Source: Deltaproteobacteria bacterium | GTDB lineage: Bacteria > Desulfobacterota > Desulfomonilia > UBA1062 | Reading direction: 5' to 3' | NCBI GenBank assembly: GCA_018434685.1 | Contig: JAHDOV010000018.1 | Coordinates: forward strand, 1 to 38,634 | DNA: 38,634 nt | Program-made: the position numbers and the translations under genes | Part shown: positions 8,329-15,772 of the stretch, one piece after another | Layout of the letters: every line of letters begins with the position of its first letter | Position numbering within the stretch: position 1 is the stretch's first letter | Notes under the pieces: generated by a model | Told to the model about the DNA's origin: nothing | What the model saw: only the letters and a program-made list of their open reading frames with translations | Databases searched by the model: none

Positions 8329-8944
8329 CGTGGAAGTTTTCCTGAACCGCTTTTTTTCCGGACATCATGCCGCCGTGACCGGTCAGGAGGTGCTCCACGT
8401 CGAGCCCCATGATCTTTCTGATGCTTTCCTTGAGATGGCTGCCGTTCCCGCCGGGCAGGTCTGCCCTGCCGATACCCTGTTGAAAGACCACATCGCCGGT
8501 AAACAGAGCCTTCCTCGCGCCCCAGTACAGGCAGATGGAACCGGGGGTATGTCCCGGCGCTTCTATGACCTCGAACTGCTCGTCCCCGATGGTGAGATCC
8601 CCCTGCCGGAGGTAGAAATCGGGTTCGGGAATCTTGTAATAGTCTCCGGCGAGATCGACGATATACTCGTACTCGCGCTGGTGCATGGTAAACTTTGTGG
8701 GGCTCTTGAAGAGGCTCACCGCCTCGAGATGATCGGGATGGCCATGTGTCGCCACGACGACATCGATCATGTCGAGCGATATATTGAGCGAATCCAGACC
8801 CTTTTGCACCAGTGGGAAGAGGTGTTTGTGCCCGGGGTCTATGAGGATCTTCTTTCCGGAGTCGATGAGATAGGAATTGCAGTTGTTCTGTGCATAATCC
8901 TGCCAGATAAAGGCATACAGGCCGTCAGCTACTTTCATCATCAT
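8297..8944 (-). CDS. MBL-fold metallo-hydrolase (glyoxalase II-like)
   Basis: A 215-residue metallo-beta-lactamase-fold hydrolase. The metal-binding signature THGHPDH (about residues 65-71) is intact. APGHTPGSICLYW near residue 130 supplies a further His, TGDVVF the bridging Asp, and LLTGHGGM the last His. This matches glyoxalase II-type dinuclear metal sites, but thioesterases, persulfide dioxygenases and others share the fold, so the substrate is open. Three consecutive ATGs start the ORF; the first has AAGGAG six bases upstream. It resembles the second MBL protein at 13222-13851, with which it shares the PGHxPGSICLYW and GRxDxPGGN stretches. Confidence 0.93.
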   Translation of the reverse strand: MMMKVADGLYAFIWQDYAQNNCNSYLIDSGKKILIDPGHKHLFPLVQKGLDSLNISLDMIDVVVATHGHPDHLEAVSLFKSPTKFTMHQREYEYIVDLAGDYYKIPEPDFYLRQGDLTIGDEQFEVIEAPGHTPGSICLYWGARKALFTGDVVFQQGIGRADLPGGNGSHLKESIRKIMGLDVEHLLTGHGGMMSGKKAVQENFHVIEDYWFRYL

Positions 8945-9065
8945 GGTATACTCCTTAGTCCTGAAAGATCTTCGATGATGTCACTGCATGCGAAGCATCA
9001 ACGTCTCATAACCTGTGATTGCTCAGTGGCACCGTCAGGGGAGACTGCCGGGCACGACGCGGCAG

Positions 9066-9650
9066 CTATTGCGGAACATCTCCCTTCAGGCCGATTTCTT
9101 CGGCTGCCTCGCGCATACCCATAATGGTGTCTTCTATGAGTTCCGATGGGTCAACCCCGAGCATATCGGCACCTTTTGTGATGATCGACCGGTCCACGCC
9201 GGCCGCGAATGCCGGGGATTTCCATTTCTTCTTCACGGATTTGGCCGTAAGATCCAGCACGCTCCTGGATGGACGAACCATGGCGCTTGCAGCCACGAGC
9301 CCGGTGAGTTCGTCGATGGTGTAGAGGGTCATTTCCAGCCTGGTCTTGGGCTCTACGTCGGAACATATCCCCCAGCCATGGGAAACGATCGCGCGGATGT
9401 ATTCCTGTGGCCAGCCACGATCTTTCAGGATCTCGCGGGTCTTGGTGCAGTGCTGCTCGGGAAACTGCTCATAGTCAAGATCGTGGACCAGGCCGATGAT
9501 GCCCCACATCTCCTCGTCTTCACCGTGCTTTCGAGCGATATGGCGCATGACTGCCTCGACAGAATACGCGTGCTTGCGCAGATTGTCTGTCTTGATATAC
9601 TCATGCAGGAGTTCCAGTGCCTCTTCGCGAGTCGGTACATGTTCCGCCAT
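9066..9650 (-). CDS. HD-domain protein, putative phosphohydrolase
   Basis: A 194-residue soluble protein with an HD-type metal site: H in NLRKHAYSVEAVM (about 26), the HD pair in GLVHDLDYEQFP (about 56-57) and further candidate ligands in IVSHGWGICSD (about 90). Small HD/HDIG proteins like this hydrolyse nucleotides or phosphate esters, and the substrate is unknown. A GAGGAGG lies six bases before the ATG. It is transcribed away from the small membrane-protein gene at 9945. The 294-base gap between them has short inverted repeats and AT-rich promoter-like sequence (9830-9890), but no ORF I trust. Confidence 0.9.
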   Translation of the reverse strand: MAEHVPTREEALELLHEYIKTDNLRKHAYSVEAVMRHIARKHGEDEEMWGIIGLVHDLDYEQFPEQHCTKTREILKDRGWPQEYIRAIVSHGWGICSDVEPKTRLEMTLYTIDELTGLVAASAMVRPSRSVLDLTAKSVKKKWKSPAFAAGVDRSIITKGADMLGVDPSELIEDTIMGMREAAEEIGLKGDVPQ

Positions 9651-9944
9651 AGCAGGCCTCCTCAGGGAATTTTCTCAAGTATCGTGATTTTTGCTGCGGG
9701 TGGCAAGCCCAAATTTACCGGGGAGCTATTACTTTATTTTCACACATTTGCCCGGAAAAAGAGAAAAATATTACCACAATGGTGGCATGAACACCATTCA
9801 AGGGATCTTCAAAATGAAGACAAGTATATGATATATCGATATAAATAGACAACGATATGATATGGCACGCCTCTTGAATATTATAGCATGGTTGCTTGGC
9901 TTACCTGGCAACTGTGACGCACCACCAGAGAAGAGGGTAAAAAC

Positions 9945-10262
9945 ATGAAAGCACCAATTTTTGGGGTTACAGTTATAATAGGTATCGTAGCTGTAACCCT
10001 TTTTTTTATGGTGGCGCAGGATAGCCAGGCACGGACCTCTATCGGTGATGTGCCGTACCATCTCTATAAATTACAGTATTCTCAGAACGGCAGGGTCTGG
10101 CATGATTTGATCGTAATCGAAAACGGAACCCTTTCCGACAATATCAAATATCTTCGCAGGCAGGGAGAGCTTCCGTATTTGCGCTACTGGTATTCATATC
10201 TCGATGAAGAGGGGATTAAGCGGGTTCAGTATATCCCCCTCACAATAGGAGGGAAGACCTGA
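9945..10262 (+). CDS. Small protein with N-terminal membrane anchor or signal
   Basis: I do not recognise this 105-residue product. Residues about 5-24 (IFGVTVIIGIVAVTLFFMVA) form one hydrophobic segment that could be a signal sequence or anchor. It is followed by a soluble, aromatic-rich part (YHLYKLQYSQNGRVWHDLIVI ... YLRYWYSYLDEEG) that would lie outside the membrane. AGAGGG sits about seven bases before the ATG. The gene appears monocistronic. Its last 23 bases overlap the end of a convergent 50-residue ORF. No lipobox cysteine is seen. Confidence 0.7.
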   Translation: MKAPIFGVTVIIGIVAVTLFFMVAQDSQARTSIGDVPYHLYKLQYSQNGRVWHDLIVIENGTLSDNIKYLRRQGELPYLRYWYSYLDEEGIKRVQYIPLTIGGKT

Positions 10263-10392
10263 TCGCGATGAACTCGTACCCGATGTCTTGTCGGTGTATG
10301 GTTTTGTATTCGATGAATCGCGGTATAGTAAGCATTAGCTGAACCAGGACGAACCACCAACGATACGATACAGACTCCTTTAGGGTAAACAT
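10240..10392 (-). CDS. Candidate 50-residue membrane protein
   Basis: ATG at 10392 opens a 50-codon frame ending in TGA at 10240. It has a full GGAGG (10401-10405) eight bases upstream. The product begins MFTLKESVSYRWW and has one hydrophobic stretch (about residues 12-27, WWFVLVQLMLTIPRFI) followed by a polar tail, so it could be a single-pass membrane peptide. The same frame is open upstream, but that part overlaps a 15-bp hairpin and has no ribosome site. It overlaps the convergent 105-residue gene by 23 bases. There is no homology support; the evidence is the ribosome site, composition and hairpin leader. Confidence 0.4.
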   Translation of the reverse strand: MFTLKESVSYRWWFVLVQLMLTIPRFIEYKTIHRQDIGYEFIAIRSSLLL

Positions 10393-10405
10393 ATCCAATT
10401 CCTCC

Positions 10406-10446
10406 TCAGGCCGCAGCCTCAGATGGAACCGGAGGCTGCGGCCTGA
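10406..10446 (-). promoter_or_regulatory. 15-bp hairpin abutting a ribosome binding site
   Basis: Arms at 10406-10420 and 10432-10446 are perfect reverse complements, with an 11-base loop. On the minus strand the 3' arm ends flush against the GGAGG ribosome site of the 50-residue ORF. No T-run follows, so it is more likely a 5' leader element or mRNA stabiliser than a terminator. Confidence 0.5.
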
Positions 10447-10669
10447 TCCCTCCCTCAATCCTGTCAGGCTGCGCAACTGGAATGCCGGTGTGCCGGGAAC
10501 ACGGCCGTACTCTTTCTGGAGAGCCACGGCCGGAAGAAATTTCATCAGAGATACAACAAGCATCTCGATCCGAATTTAACCGGTATTCCTATACACCTAC
10601 CTCAGGGAGCAGTGATTAAGCCTCGCCTGCCGGTGATTACGCCGGGACGGCATCGGGGGCGCATTGTCC

Positions 10670-11893
10670 CTACTCGATCACCTCGACCCGCAGAGCGAAC
10701 CTGGAGAGTGCCTCACACTTGTCTTTCTTGATGACGATGGGATTTTCATACCGGAATCCGATATCCTCTTCCGGGCAGGCATACTGCATGGCGCAGATGA
10801 GCACCTCGTTTTCCCGGTAGACGTGGTCCGGATTGGTCCAGAAGGCAAACGGGCCATCATTGGGGCCGATCCTCCATTCATCGCCGAGCATGCCGATGCC
10901 GTGTTCGAATCCCGGGACCATGTATTCGGCAAAACCCTTCTCTTCGGCAAAATCCATCATCTGCTCTCCGAGGCTCACGGGGGAGATGCCTGCACGGTAG
11001 GTCTTCAGGGTCAGGGAGACGATATCGATGAAATTCTGTGCATGCCAAAGTTGTCGGTCAGTGGCAGGTCCGATCAGGTAGTTGTGTGCATGGTCGCCCA
11101 AGGCGAGCTTGAACATGGCATGTATATCCACCATGAGCGGTTGTCCTGCCTGAAGTTTTCGGGTGGTCGGCGGTGTACAGGCTCCTCCTGCAAGGCCGGT
11201 GCGATAGCCGCTTGCTATCTCATTGCCGCCGGTAAAGGACCACTCCCAGACGCTGCCTGCCCTGCGCATGGCAAGGGCGGCGATGCCGGCTATTTCAGTC
11301 TCGGTCAGGTTTTTCCATCCCCCTTTTGAAATGGCCTCTTTCACGGCCTTGTGCCCCTCGTCTACGATTCTGGAAGCCTCGCGGAAGCGGTTGATGGTCC
11401 CCTCATCCTTGATGATGGCGAGTTCGTCTATGATATGGTGGGCATTCACGAACGTGCAGTCACTCAGGGCTCCCTTGAAGCTCTCGTATTCAAAGAGCGT
11501 CATGTTTCCCTCCGGCAGGTAATTGGATAACCCGCTCTCAAAACCGATGCGGCCTTTCTTTACGCCGAGCTCCTCTTTTATGAAATCCGATATCTGGGCA
11601 ATCTGATTCATGCCGCCCAGCGGGGCGTAACCGAGCACGTGATCTTCGTCCAGCCACGAGTCATCGGCAACCCGCGCGGCATCGATGACAAAGGTGAATG
11701 CCGTTGGAAGCCCCTCGGCAGGTATTATGATATAGCTCCGCCAGGGGCAGAAGGCATCGGTCACCCACGAGAGGGTCCGCAGCCGGGACCCGAGGTAGAC
11801 ATCGATATCCTCCTGCGCCATTTTTTCCTGTATCTGACTGACCCTCTTCGGGAAATCGATAAAGTAGGGATCTCTTTGAGGTTTCGTCGACAT
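10670..11893 (-). CDS. M24-family (creatinase/Xaa-Pro peptidase-like) protein
   Basis: A 407-residue protein with a creatinase-type N-terminal domain (about 14-150) and a pita-bread M24 domain (about 165-400). Canonical M24 metal ligands are two Asp, one His and two Glu. Here D256, D267 (11 apart, as in the family), H331 (FEHGIGM) and E383 (RYENP) are present. The IEPG position that normally supplies a Glu reads CAMQYACPE, so that ligand is missing. It may therefore be a creatinase-like hydrolase or another non-peptidase rather than a true aminopeptidase. The start has GGAGG seven bases upstream. It follows the SCP2-like gene by 12 bases, so the two are co-transcribed. Confidence 0.92.
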   Translation of the reverse strand: MSTKPQRDPYFIDFPKRVSQIQEKMAQEDIDVYLGSRLRTLSWVTDAFCPWRSYIIIPAEGLPTAFTFVIDAARVADDSWLDEDHVLGYAPLGGMNQIAQISDFIKEELGVKKGRIGFESGLSNYLPEGNMTLFEYESFKGALSDCTFVNAHHIIDELAIIKDEGTINRFREASRIVDEGHKAVKEAISKGGWKNLTETEIAGIAALAMRRAGSVWEWSFTGGNEIASGYRTGLAGGACTPPTTRKLQAGQPLMVDIHAMFKLALGDHAHNYLIGPATDRQLWHAQNFIDIVSLTLKTYRAGISPVSLGEQMMDFAEEKGFAEYMVPGFEHGIGMLGDEWRIGPNDGPFAFWTNPDHVYRENEVLICAMQYACPEEDIGFRYENPIVIKKDKCEALSRFALRVEVIE

Positions 11894-11905
11894 GATGGTA
11901 CCTCC

Positions 11906-12307
11906 TTAATACGTGGTGGGGATCTGCCCCATGATCCTGTTTAACCGATCGGCCAGAGAGGCAAGTTTCAATGCCTTGACCATGTTGCCCTTGAGCTTGA
12001 GCTTCCCGCTCATGAGTGCCCGGTGAGATTTGATGATCCCCTGGGTGATCTGTGCGAAGAGATCATAGTTGCCGGTTATAACGAACTCTGCCTGAGGAGG
12101 CTCTCCCTCGTCCACAAGCACATCTGTTACGGAGCCGTCCTCGCACTTGAAGTAGAGAAATTTGGCATTGCCGCCCGGACAGTTCGTGTAGTTGAATGCC
12201 ACCGATGTGGTAATGTGTTTCATCTGTTCTGGTGTAAGCTCTGATTTCAAGCGCTTCTCCACCTCGTCACGCCACTGGGAACTGAGATACGCGACCTTTT
12301 CTGTCAT
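11906..12307 (-). CDS. SCP2 sterol-carrier-like domain protein
   Basis: A 133-residue protein matching the SCP2 fold: a middle stretch FLYFKCEDGSVTDVLVDEGEPPQAEFVITGNYDLFAQI and the closing segment ALMSGKLKLKGNMVKALKLASLADRLNRIM are typical. SCP2 domains bind lipids or acyl-CoA-like molecules in a hydrophobic pocket; the ligand here is unknown. ATG at 12307 is preceded by GGGAGG six bases upstream, whereas an in-frame start at 12436 would add 43 implausible residues. The stop lies 12 bases before the M24-like gene, forming a two-gene operon. That pairing suggests action on a lipid-like or amide substrate, but this is only inference. Confidence 0.9.
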   Translation of the reverse strand: MTEKVAYLSSQWRDEVEKRLKSELTPEQMKHITTSVAFNYTNCPGGNAKFLYFKCEDGSVTDVLVDEGEPPQAEFVITGNYDLFAQITQGIIKSHRALMSGKLKLKGNMVKALKLASLADRLNRIMGQIPTTY

Positions 12308-12644
12308 GGTAACCCTCCCTGTATTGGATAAATTTGTCTCACCGGAGCCGGATCTGCGGGTGCAGTCCATGATTCTATAATAATAAGAAGGGATATAGCA
12401 TGAAATGGGATTGATGAACAATGAAGAAATGAACAATAAGTTTTAAAGTTCATTAAATATCATGAGTCGTTCATCACTTGGGCAGTCTGTTTTATCAGGG
12501 AGATTCTCCGGGTTCGGGTGCGGCCTTCGCCTGCCTTTCTGACCGGTACCGAGGGGTTCCTGGAGGAAAATGACTCCTCGGTGGCTGATCCTATTGCTCG
12601 TGCGACTGTGGGATGATGCCGCAGGGTGAAACGTCAAGCCGTGA
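12308..12644. other. Intergenic region with hairpin, no convincing gene
   Basis: About 337 bases between two minus-strand genes. The side nearest the SCP2 gene (about 12365-12460) is AT-rich and probably holds its promoter, though no confident pair was fixed. Farther away, ACCGAGG (12548-12554) and CCTCGGT (12576-12582) enclose a nested TTCCTGGAGGAA palindrome (12557-12568), a possible end structure for the phosphatase transcript. A 64-residue minus-strand ORF here (Pro/Arg/Ser-rich, no ribosome site) looks spurious. Confidence 0.5.
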
Positions 12645-13046
12645 TCATAACCGGGTTCTGATCTCTTTTATGGAGGCGATGAGGTCCGGGAGCAGGGAGA
12701 TCCCGGGTCGCATTGTTGCAACGTGCTCCACCGCGCGACCGAAGGAATATCCCAGGACCACACACAAAAAGGCAATCACCGCCGATGGCGATCTGCTGTT
12801 GCCTGTGTTGCAGAAGACCAGAACGCAGAGGCCCTCAGAGGTGGTTTTCCGGATCCATTCTATGGCCTCCAGCAGGAGAGCGGGCGGAACCGTCTGCATA
12901 TCCACAAGGGGGACCTTGCGATAGGGCAGGCGGGGGCTCCTGAGATCCCGCTCCTGCGCAACGCACAGCAGGGCAGTGATCCTGCCCGGAGGACTCACCG
13001 CCTCGTCATATTCTCCGATTGCGAGGTTTTCCAGGATAAAGTCCAT
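12645..13046 (-). CDS. Dual-specificity-type protein phosphatase
   Basis: A 133-residue compact phosphatase of the cysteine-based dual-specificity fold. The P-loop reads VFCNTGNSRSPS (about 77-88), giving the CX5R signature with catalytic Cys and Arg. The likely general acid is an Asp in VPLVDMQTVPP (about 48). It starts directly with the domain (MDFILENLAIGEYDEA), as in small archaeal and bacterial DSPs. AAGGAG lies very close to the ATG. Possible substrates are phosphoproteins, phosphoinositides or RNA 5' ends; none can be chosen. It is separated by about 175 bases from the upstream MBL gene and seems to be transcribed alone. Confidence 0.85.
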   Translation of the reverse strand: MDFILENLAIGEYDEAVSPPGRITALLCVAQERDLRSPRLPYRKVPLVDMQTVPPALLLEAIEWIRKTTSEGLCVLVFCNTGNSRSPSAVIAFLCVVLGYSFGRAVEHVATMRPGISLLPDLIASIKEIRTRL

Positions 13047-13221
13047 AGCTCCTTTCCCTCTATCCCCTATGGCCGGTGATCCCCTGCGCTATTACGAAAT
13101 ACGATATGCATGCATCGCCTTTCCCGGGTCGAACCGCGAGCCCGGGGCGATTCGATTGGTATGAGCATAGGGTAGGGGGCTGAGAAGTCAATGAGAAAGA
13201 CATGACGGCCGCCATCTCGGA

Positions 13222-13851
13222 TCAGTACATCTTTTCGACAACCCAGTTGAGGAACGAGCTCTCCTGGGCAAGGGTGGAGGAATACTTGTCCATATAGTAG
13301 TGGCCGGGCCAGACTTTCGTATCGGGCGGGAGCGCCAGGATCTTCTTGATGCTTTCTCTGAGAGTCAGGGCGTTGCCTCCGGGGATGTCTGTCCGGCCGA
13401 TGTTCCCGACAAACACCGTGTCCCCGGAGATCAGGTTGCCAGGCCAGTACAGGCATATGGAACCGGGAGAGTGCCCGGGGGTATGGATGACTTCAATGGA
13501 GGTATCACCAATGGGAATTGTGGTACCCTCTTCGAGGTCAAAGGAGATCTTGGGGGGAATTCTGGTGGTGTAGACGGATGACAGGACAGAGTGCATGGCG
13601 CGCATAATGAACCCGCTGTCACCACGGTGCGCCCTGATGGGAACCTTTCCCGCGAAGAAATGGTTTCCCATGGTATGATCCGGGTGAAGGTGGGTGTTGA
13701 TGACAGCCTTGATCTCCATGGCATAGGGGCGGATATGTGATCTGATGTCAGTGCAGGGATCGATGATGAGGCACTCCCCGGTATCAGAATCCTGGATCAC
13801 GTAACTGAGCAATGCAAAGGACGGTGTGGCGATCTGTTTCACGGTCAGCAT
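13222..13851 (-). CDS. MBL-fold metallo-hydrolase (glyoxalase II-like)
   Basis: A 210-residue metallo-beta-lactamase-fold hydrolase. THLHPDH (about 57-63) is the metal signature. HTPGHSPGSICLYW, SGDTVF and WPGHYYM supply the other ligands. It is a paralogue of the protein at 8297-8944, sharing the PGHxPGSICLYW and GRxDxPGGN stretches. ATG at 13851 is preferred: upstream codons in the same frame read through the ECF gene in another frame and give implausible protein. The ribosome site is weak (GAGG 11 bases upstream), consistent with coupling to the ECF gene, whose stop is 13 bases before. It is the last gene of the aconitase operon. The substrate is unknown. Confidence 0.93.
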   Translation of the reverse strand: MLTVKQIATPSFALLSYVIQDSDTGECLIIDPCTDIRSHIRPYAMEIKAVINTHLHPDHTMGNHFFAGKVPIRAHRGDSGFIMRAMHSVLSSVYTTRIPPKISFDLEEGTTIPIGDTSIEVIHTPGHSPGSICLYWPGNLISGDTVFVGNIGRTDIPGGNALTLRESIKKILALPPDTKVWPGHYYMDKYSSTLAQESSFLNWVVEKMY

Positions 13852-13864
13852 GGAGTGTCTTTCC

Positions 13865-14371
13865 TCATCCCCTCTGTGTAGTGATGATCCGGCTGAAGAT
13901 CGGAAACAGCAGTGATGCAAGCACGACACTGCCGAAGGCCTGCAGGATGTTTGCCGGCAGTTCTGCCAGGGCGGCCTTCTGATCGTACATGATGGTTTCA
14001 GCCAGGAAGTATCCCAGCACCATCCATGCGGTTGCAGCTGCAAAGCACAGGACGAGTTTCACACTTACTGTTTTCTTCTGTACGCGGATCAGGATGATCA
14101 GCCATGCCACGACAATGGCCTCGACGCCCTTGATGATAAGGGTCCACAGCGCCCACTGCGGATACCCCCCGAGGATGTCGGCGAGCGCTGATCCTATCCC
14201 TCCGGCGATAAATCCCCCCACAGGGCCGAAAAAGCTCGCCGAAAGGAGAACCATACTGTCACCGAGATTCATATAGCCGTTGGTCTGGGGAATCGGGACG
14301 CGTATGATCATGGTGGACACGGCAACCAGGGCGATAAAGAGCCCGAGCAGGGCGAATTCTTTCATCTTCAT
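13865..14371 (-). CDS. ECF transporter S component (substrate-binding membrane subunit)
   Basis: A 168-residue integral membrane protein with about five to six helices. YMNLGDSMVLLSASFFGPVGGFIAGGIGSALADILGG (about 33-69) is the hallmark of the DUF1393-like ECF S-component family. S components bind a vitamin or similar nutrient and pair with an energising module of two ATPases and EcfT, none of which is encoded here, suggesting a shared module elsewhere. The ligand cannot be told. The start ATG overlaps the gltX stop (ATGA), a sign of translational coupling, with GGAG eight bases upstream. A housekeeping operon is an odd place for it. Confidence 0.88.
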   Translation of the reverse strand: MKMKEFALLGLFIALVAVSTMIIRVPIPQTNGYMNLGDSMVLLSASFFGPVGGFIAGGIGSALADILGGYPQWALWTLIIKGVEAIVVAWLIILIRVQKKTVSVKLVLCFAAATAWMVLGYFLAETIMYDQKAALAELPANILQAFGSVVLASLLFPIFSRIITTQRG

Positions 14372-15771
14372 GTATTCTTCTCCATGAAATCCAATGCCTT
14401 GTTCAGCCGGGAGATAACCCGGTCTTTCCCGAGGGTGGCCATGATCTCGAATATCCCCGGGGAGACGGTTTTGCCTGTCAGGGCAACCCGCATGGGTTGT
14501 GCCAGTACTTTGAATTTTATGTCAAAATAATCCAGAAGGTTCTTGAGCGTCTCTTCTGTCTGGGCATGATCGCCGAGATTAACCGAATCGAGTCGTTCGA
14601 TGAGCGACCGAAAGACTGCTGAGAGCTCCGGTGTGAAGAATTTTTCTTTGAGCTCCTCGCTCGGGTCTATCTCTGCGAAGTAGAAGTCGCCGAAGTCGAC
14701 CATGTCCGCCAGGGTCTTTGTCCGTTCTCTCACGTCAATGACAACCTTCTCGAGATAGTCGCTGTCTGCAAGCGGATAGTCTTTTTTCTTGAGAAAGCCG
14801 GGAAGCAGCCCGGCGAGTCTGGCAGGATCGCCTGTCTTGATGTAGTGATGATTGAGCCACAGGAGCTTCTCCGGGTTGAAAACCGCGGCAGCCTTGCCGA
14901 CATCCGTGATGTCGAAGAGTTCGATAAGCTCGTCCCGGGTAAAGATCTCCTGGTCGCCATGAGACCACGACAGCCTGACCAGATAGTTCACCAGTGCCTC
15001 GGGCAGGTACCCCATCTCCTCGTACGCGGTAACCGAGGTAGCCCCGTGCCTCTTCGACAGCCTCGTCTTGTCGGAGCCGAGGATCATGGGGACATGGGCA
15101 AAATACGGGAGCTTGAATCCTAGTGCCTCGTAGATCTTGATCTGCCGGGGGGTGTTGTTCACATGGTCGTCGCCCCGTATGATATGGGTGATATTCATGG
15201 TGGCATCATCGATGACAACGGTAAAATTATACGTGGGCATGCCGTCGGAGCGAAGGAGGACAAGATCGTCGAGCTCGGAATTATCCACCGAGATCCTCCC
15301 CTTGATCATGTCGTCGAATGCGGTAATGCCTGTGGCCGGCATGGCAAATCTGACCACCCTGCCGGGACCGGGACCAAGGCCCTTGTTTTTGCAGGTGCCG
15401 TCATACTTGGGCTTGGTGCCGGTATCCATTGCGTGCTTCCTCCTGGCCTCAAGTTCCTCGGAGGTGCATTCGCACCAGTAGGCGTGACCCTTGTCAATGA
15501 GTTCCTGTACATAAGAGCGGTAGAGATCCAGCCGCTGTGACTGGTAGAACGGTCCTTCATCCCAGTCGAGGCCGAGCCATTCCATGGCCTCGAGGATCTG
15601 CTCGGTCGACGCTTCGGTGGAGCGCTGTGCATCGGTATCTTCCACCCTCAGGATGAACTTTCCCCCTTTGTTACGGGCATAGAGCCAGGAGAACAGGGCT
15701 GTGCGTGCGCCCCCGATATGGAGGTATCCCGTGGGTGATGGTGCAAATCGTGTTCTGATATCGTCTGACAT
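14368..15771 (-). CDS. gltX: Glutamyl-tRNA synthetase
   Basis: Charges tRNA(Glu) (or tRNA(Glx)) with glutamate. The 467-residue length is normal. The class I signature is FAPSPTGYLHIGGARTALF (about 10-28), the KMSKS-equivalent is KTRLSKRHGA (about 240-250), and the helical anticodon-binding region follows. ATG at 15771 has GAGG five bases upstream. A longer open frame reaching 16038 runs antisense through the aconitase end and is not real. The ATG lies one base after the aconitase TAA, and the stop overlaps the ECF gene start, so translation is tightly coupled. Many Deltaproteobacteria use non-discriminating GluRS with GatCAB, but specificity cannot be read here. Confidence 0.97.
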   Translation of the reverse strand: MSDDIRTRFAPSPTGYLHIGGARTALFSWLYARNKGGKFILRVEDTDAQRSTEASTEQILEAMEWLGLDWDEGPFYQSQRLDLYRSYVQELIDKGHAYWCECTSEELEARRKHAMDTGTKPKYDGTCKNKGLGPGPGRVVRFAMPATGITAFDDMIKGRISVDNSELDDLVLLRSDGMPTYNFTVVIDDATMNITHIIRGDDHVNNTPRQIKIYEALGFKLPYFAHVPMILGSDKTRLSKRHGATSVTAYEEMGYLPEALVNYLVRLSWSHGDQEIFTRDELIELFDITDVGKAAAVFNPEKLLWLNHHYIKTGDPARLAGLLPGFLKKKDYPLADSDYLEKVVIDVRERTKTLADMVDFGDFYFAEIDPSEELKEKFFTPELSAVFRSLIERLDSVNLGDHAQTEETLKNLLDYFDIKFKVLAQPMRVALTGKTVSPGIFEIMATLGKDRVISRLNKALDFMEKNT

Positions 15772-15772
15772 G

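Noticed and set aside
9880-9944. Riboswitch (c-di-GMP type) before the 105-residue gene
   Set aside because: A short GTTGC/GCAAC pairing exists, but the conserved core of the c-di-GMP riboswitch is not present.
12443-12637. Minus-strand 64-residue ORF between the SCP2 and phosphatase genes
   Set aside because: Low-complexity Pro/Arg/Ser-rich composition, no ribosome site, and it spans a hairpin.
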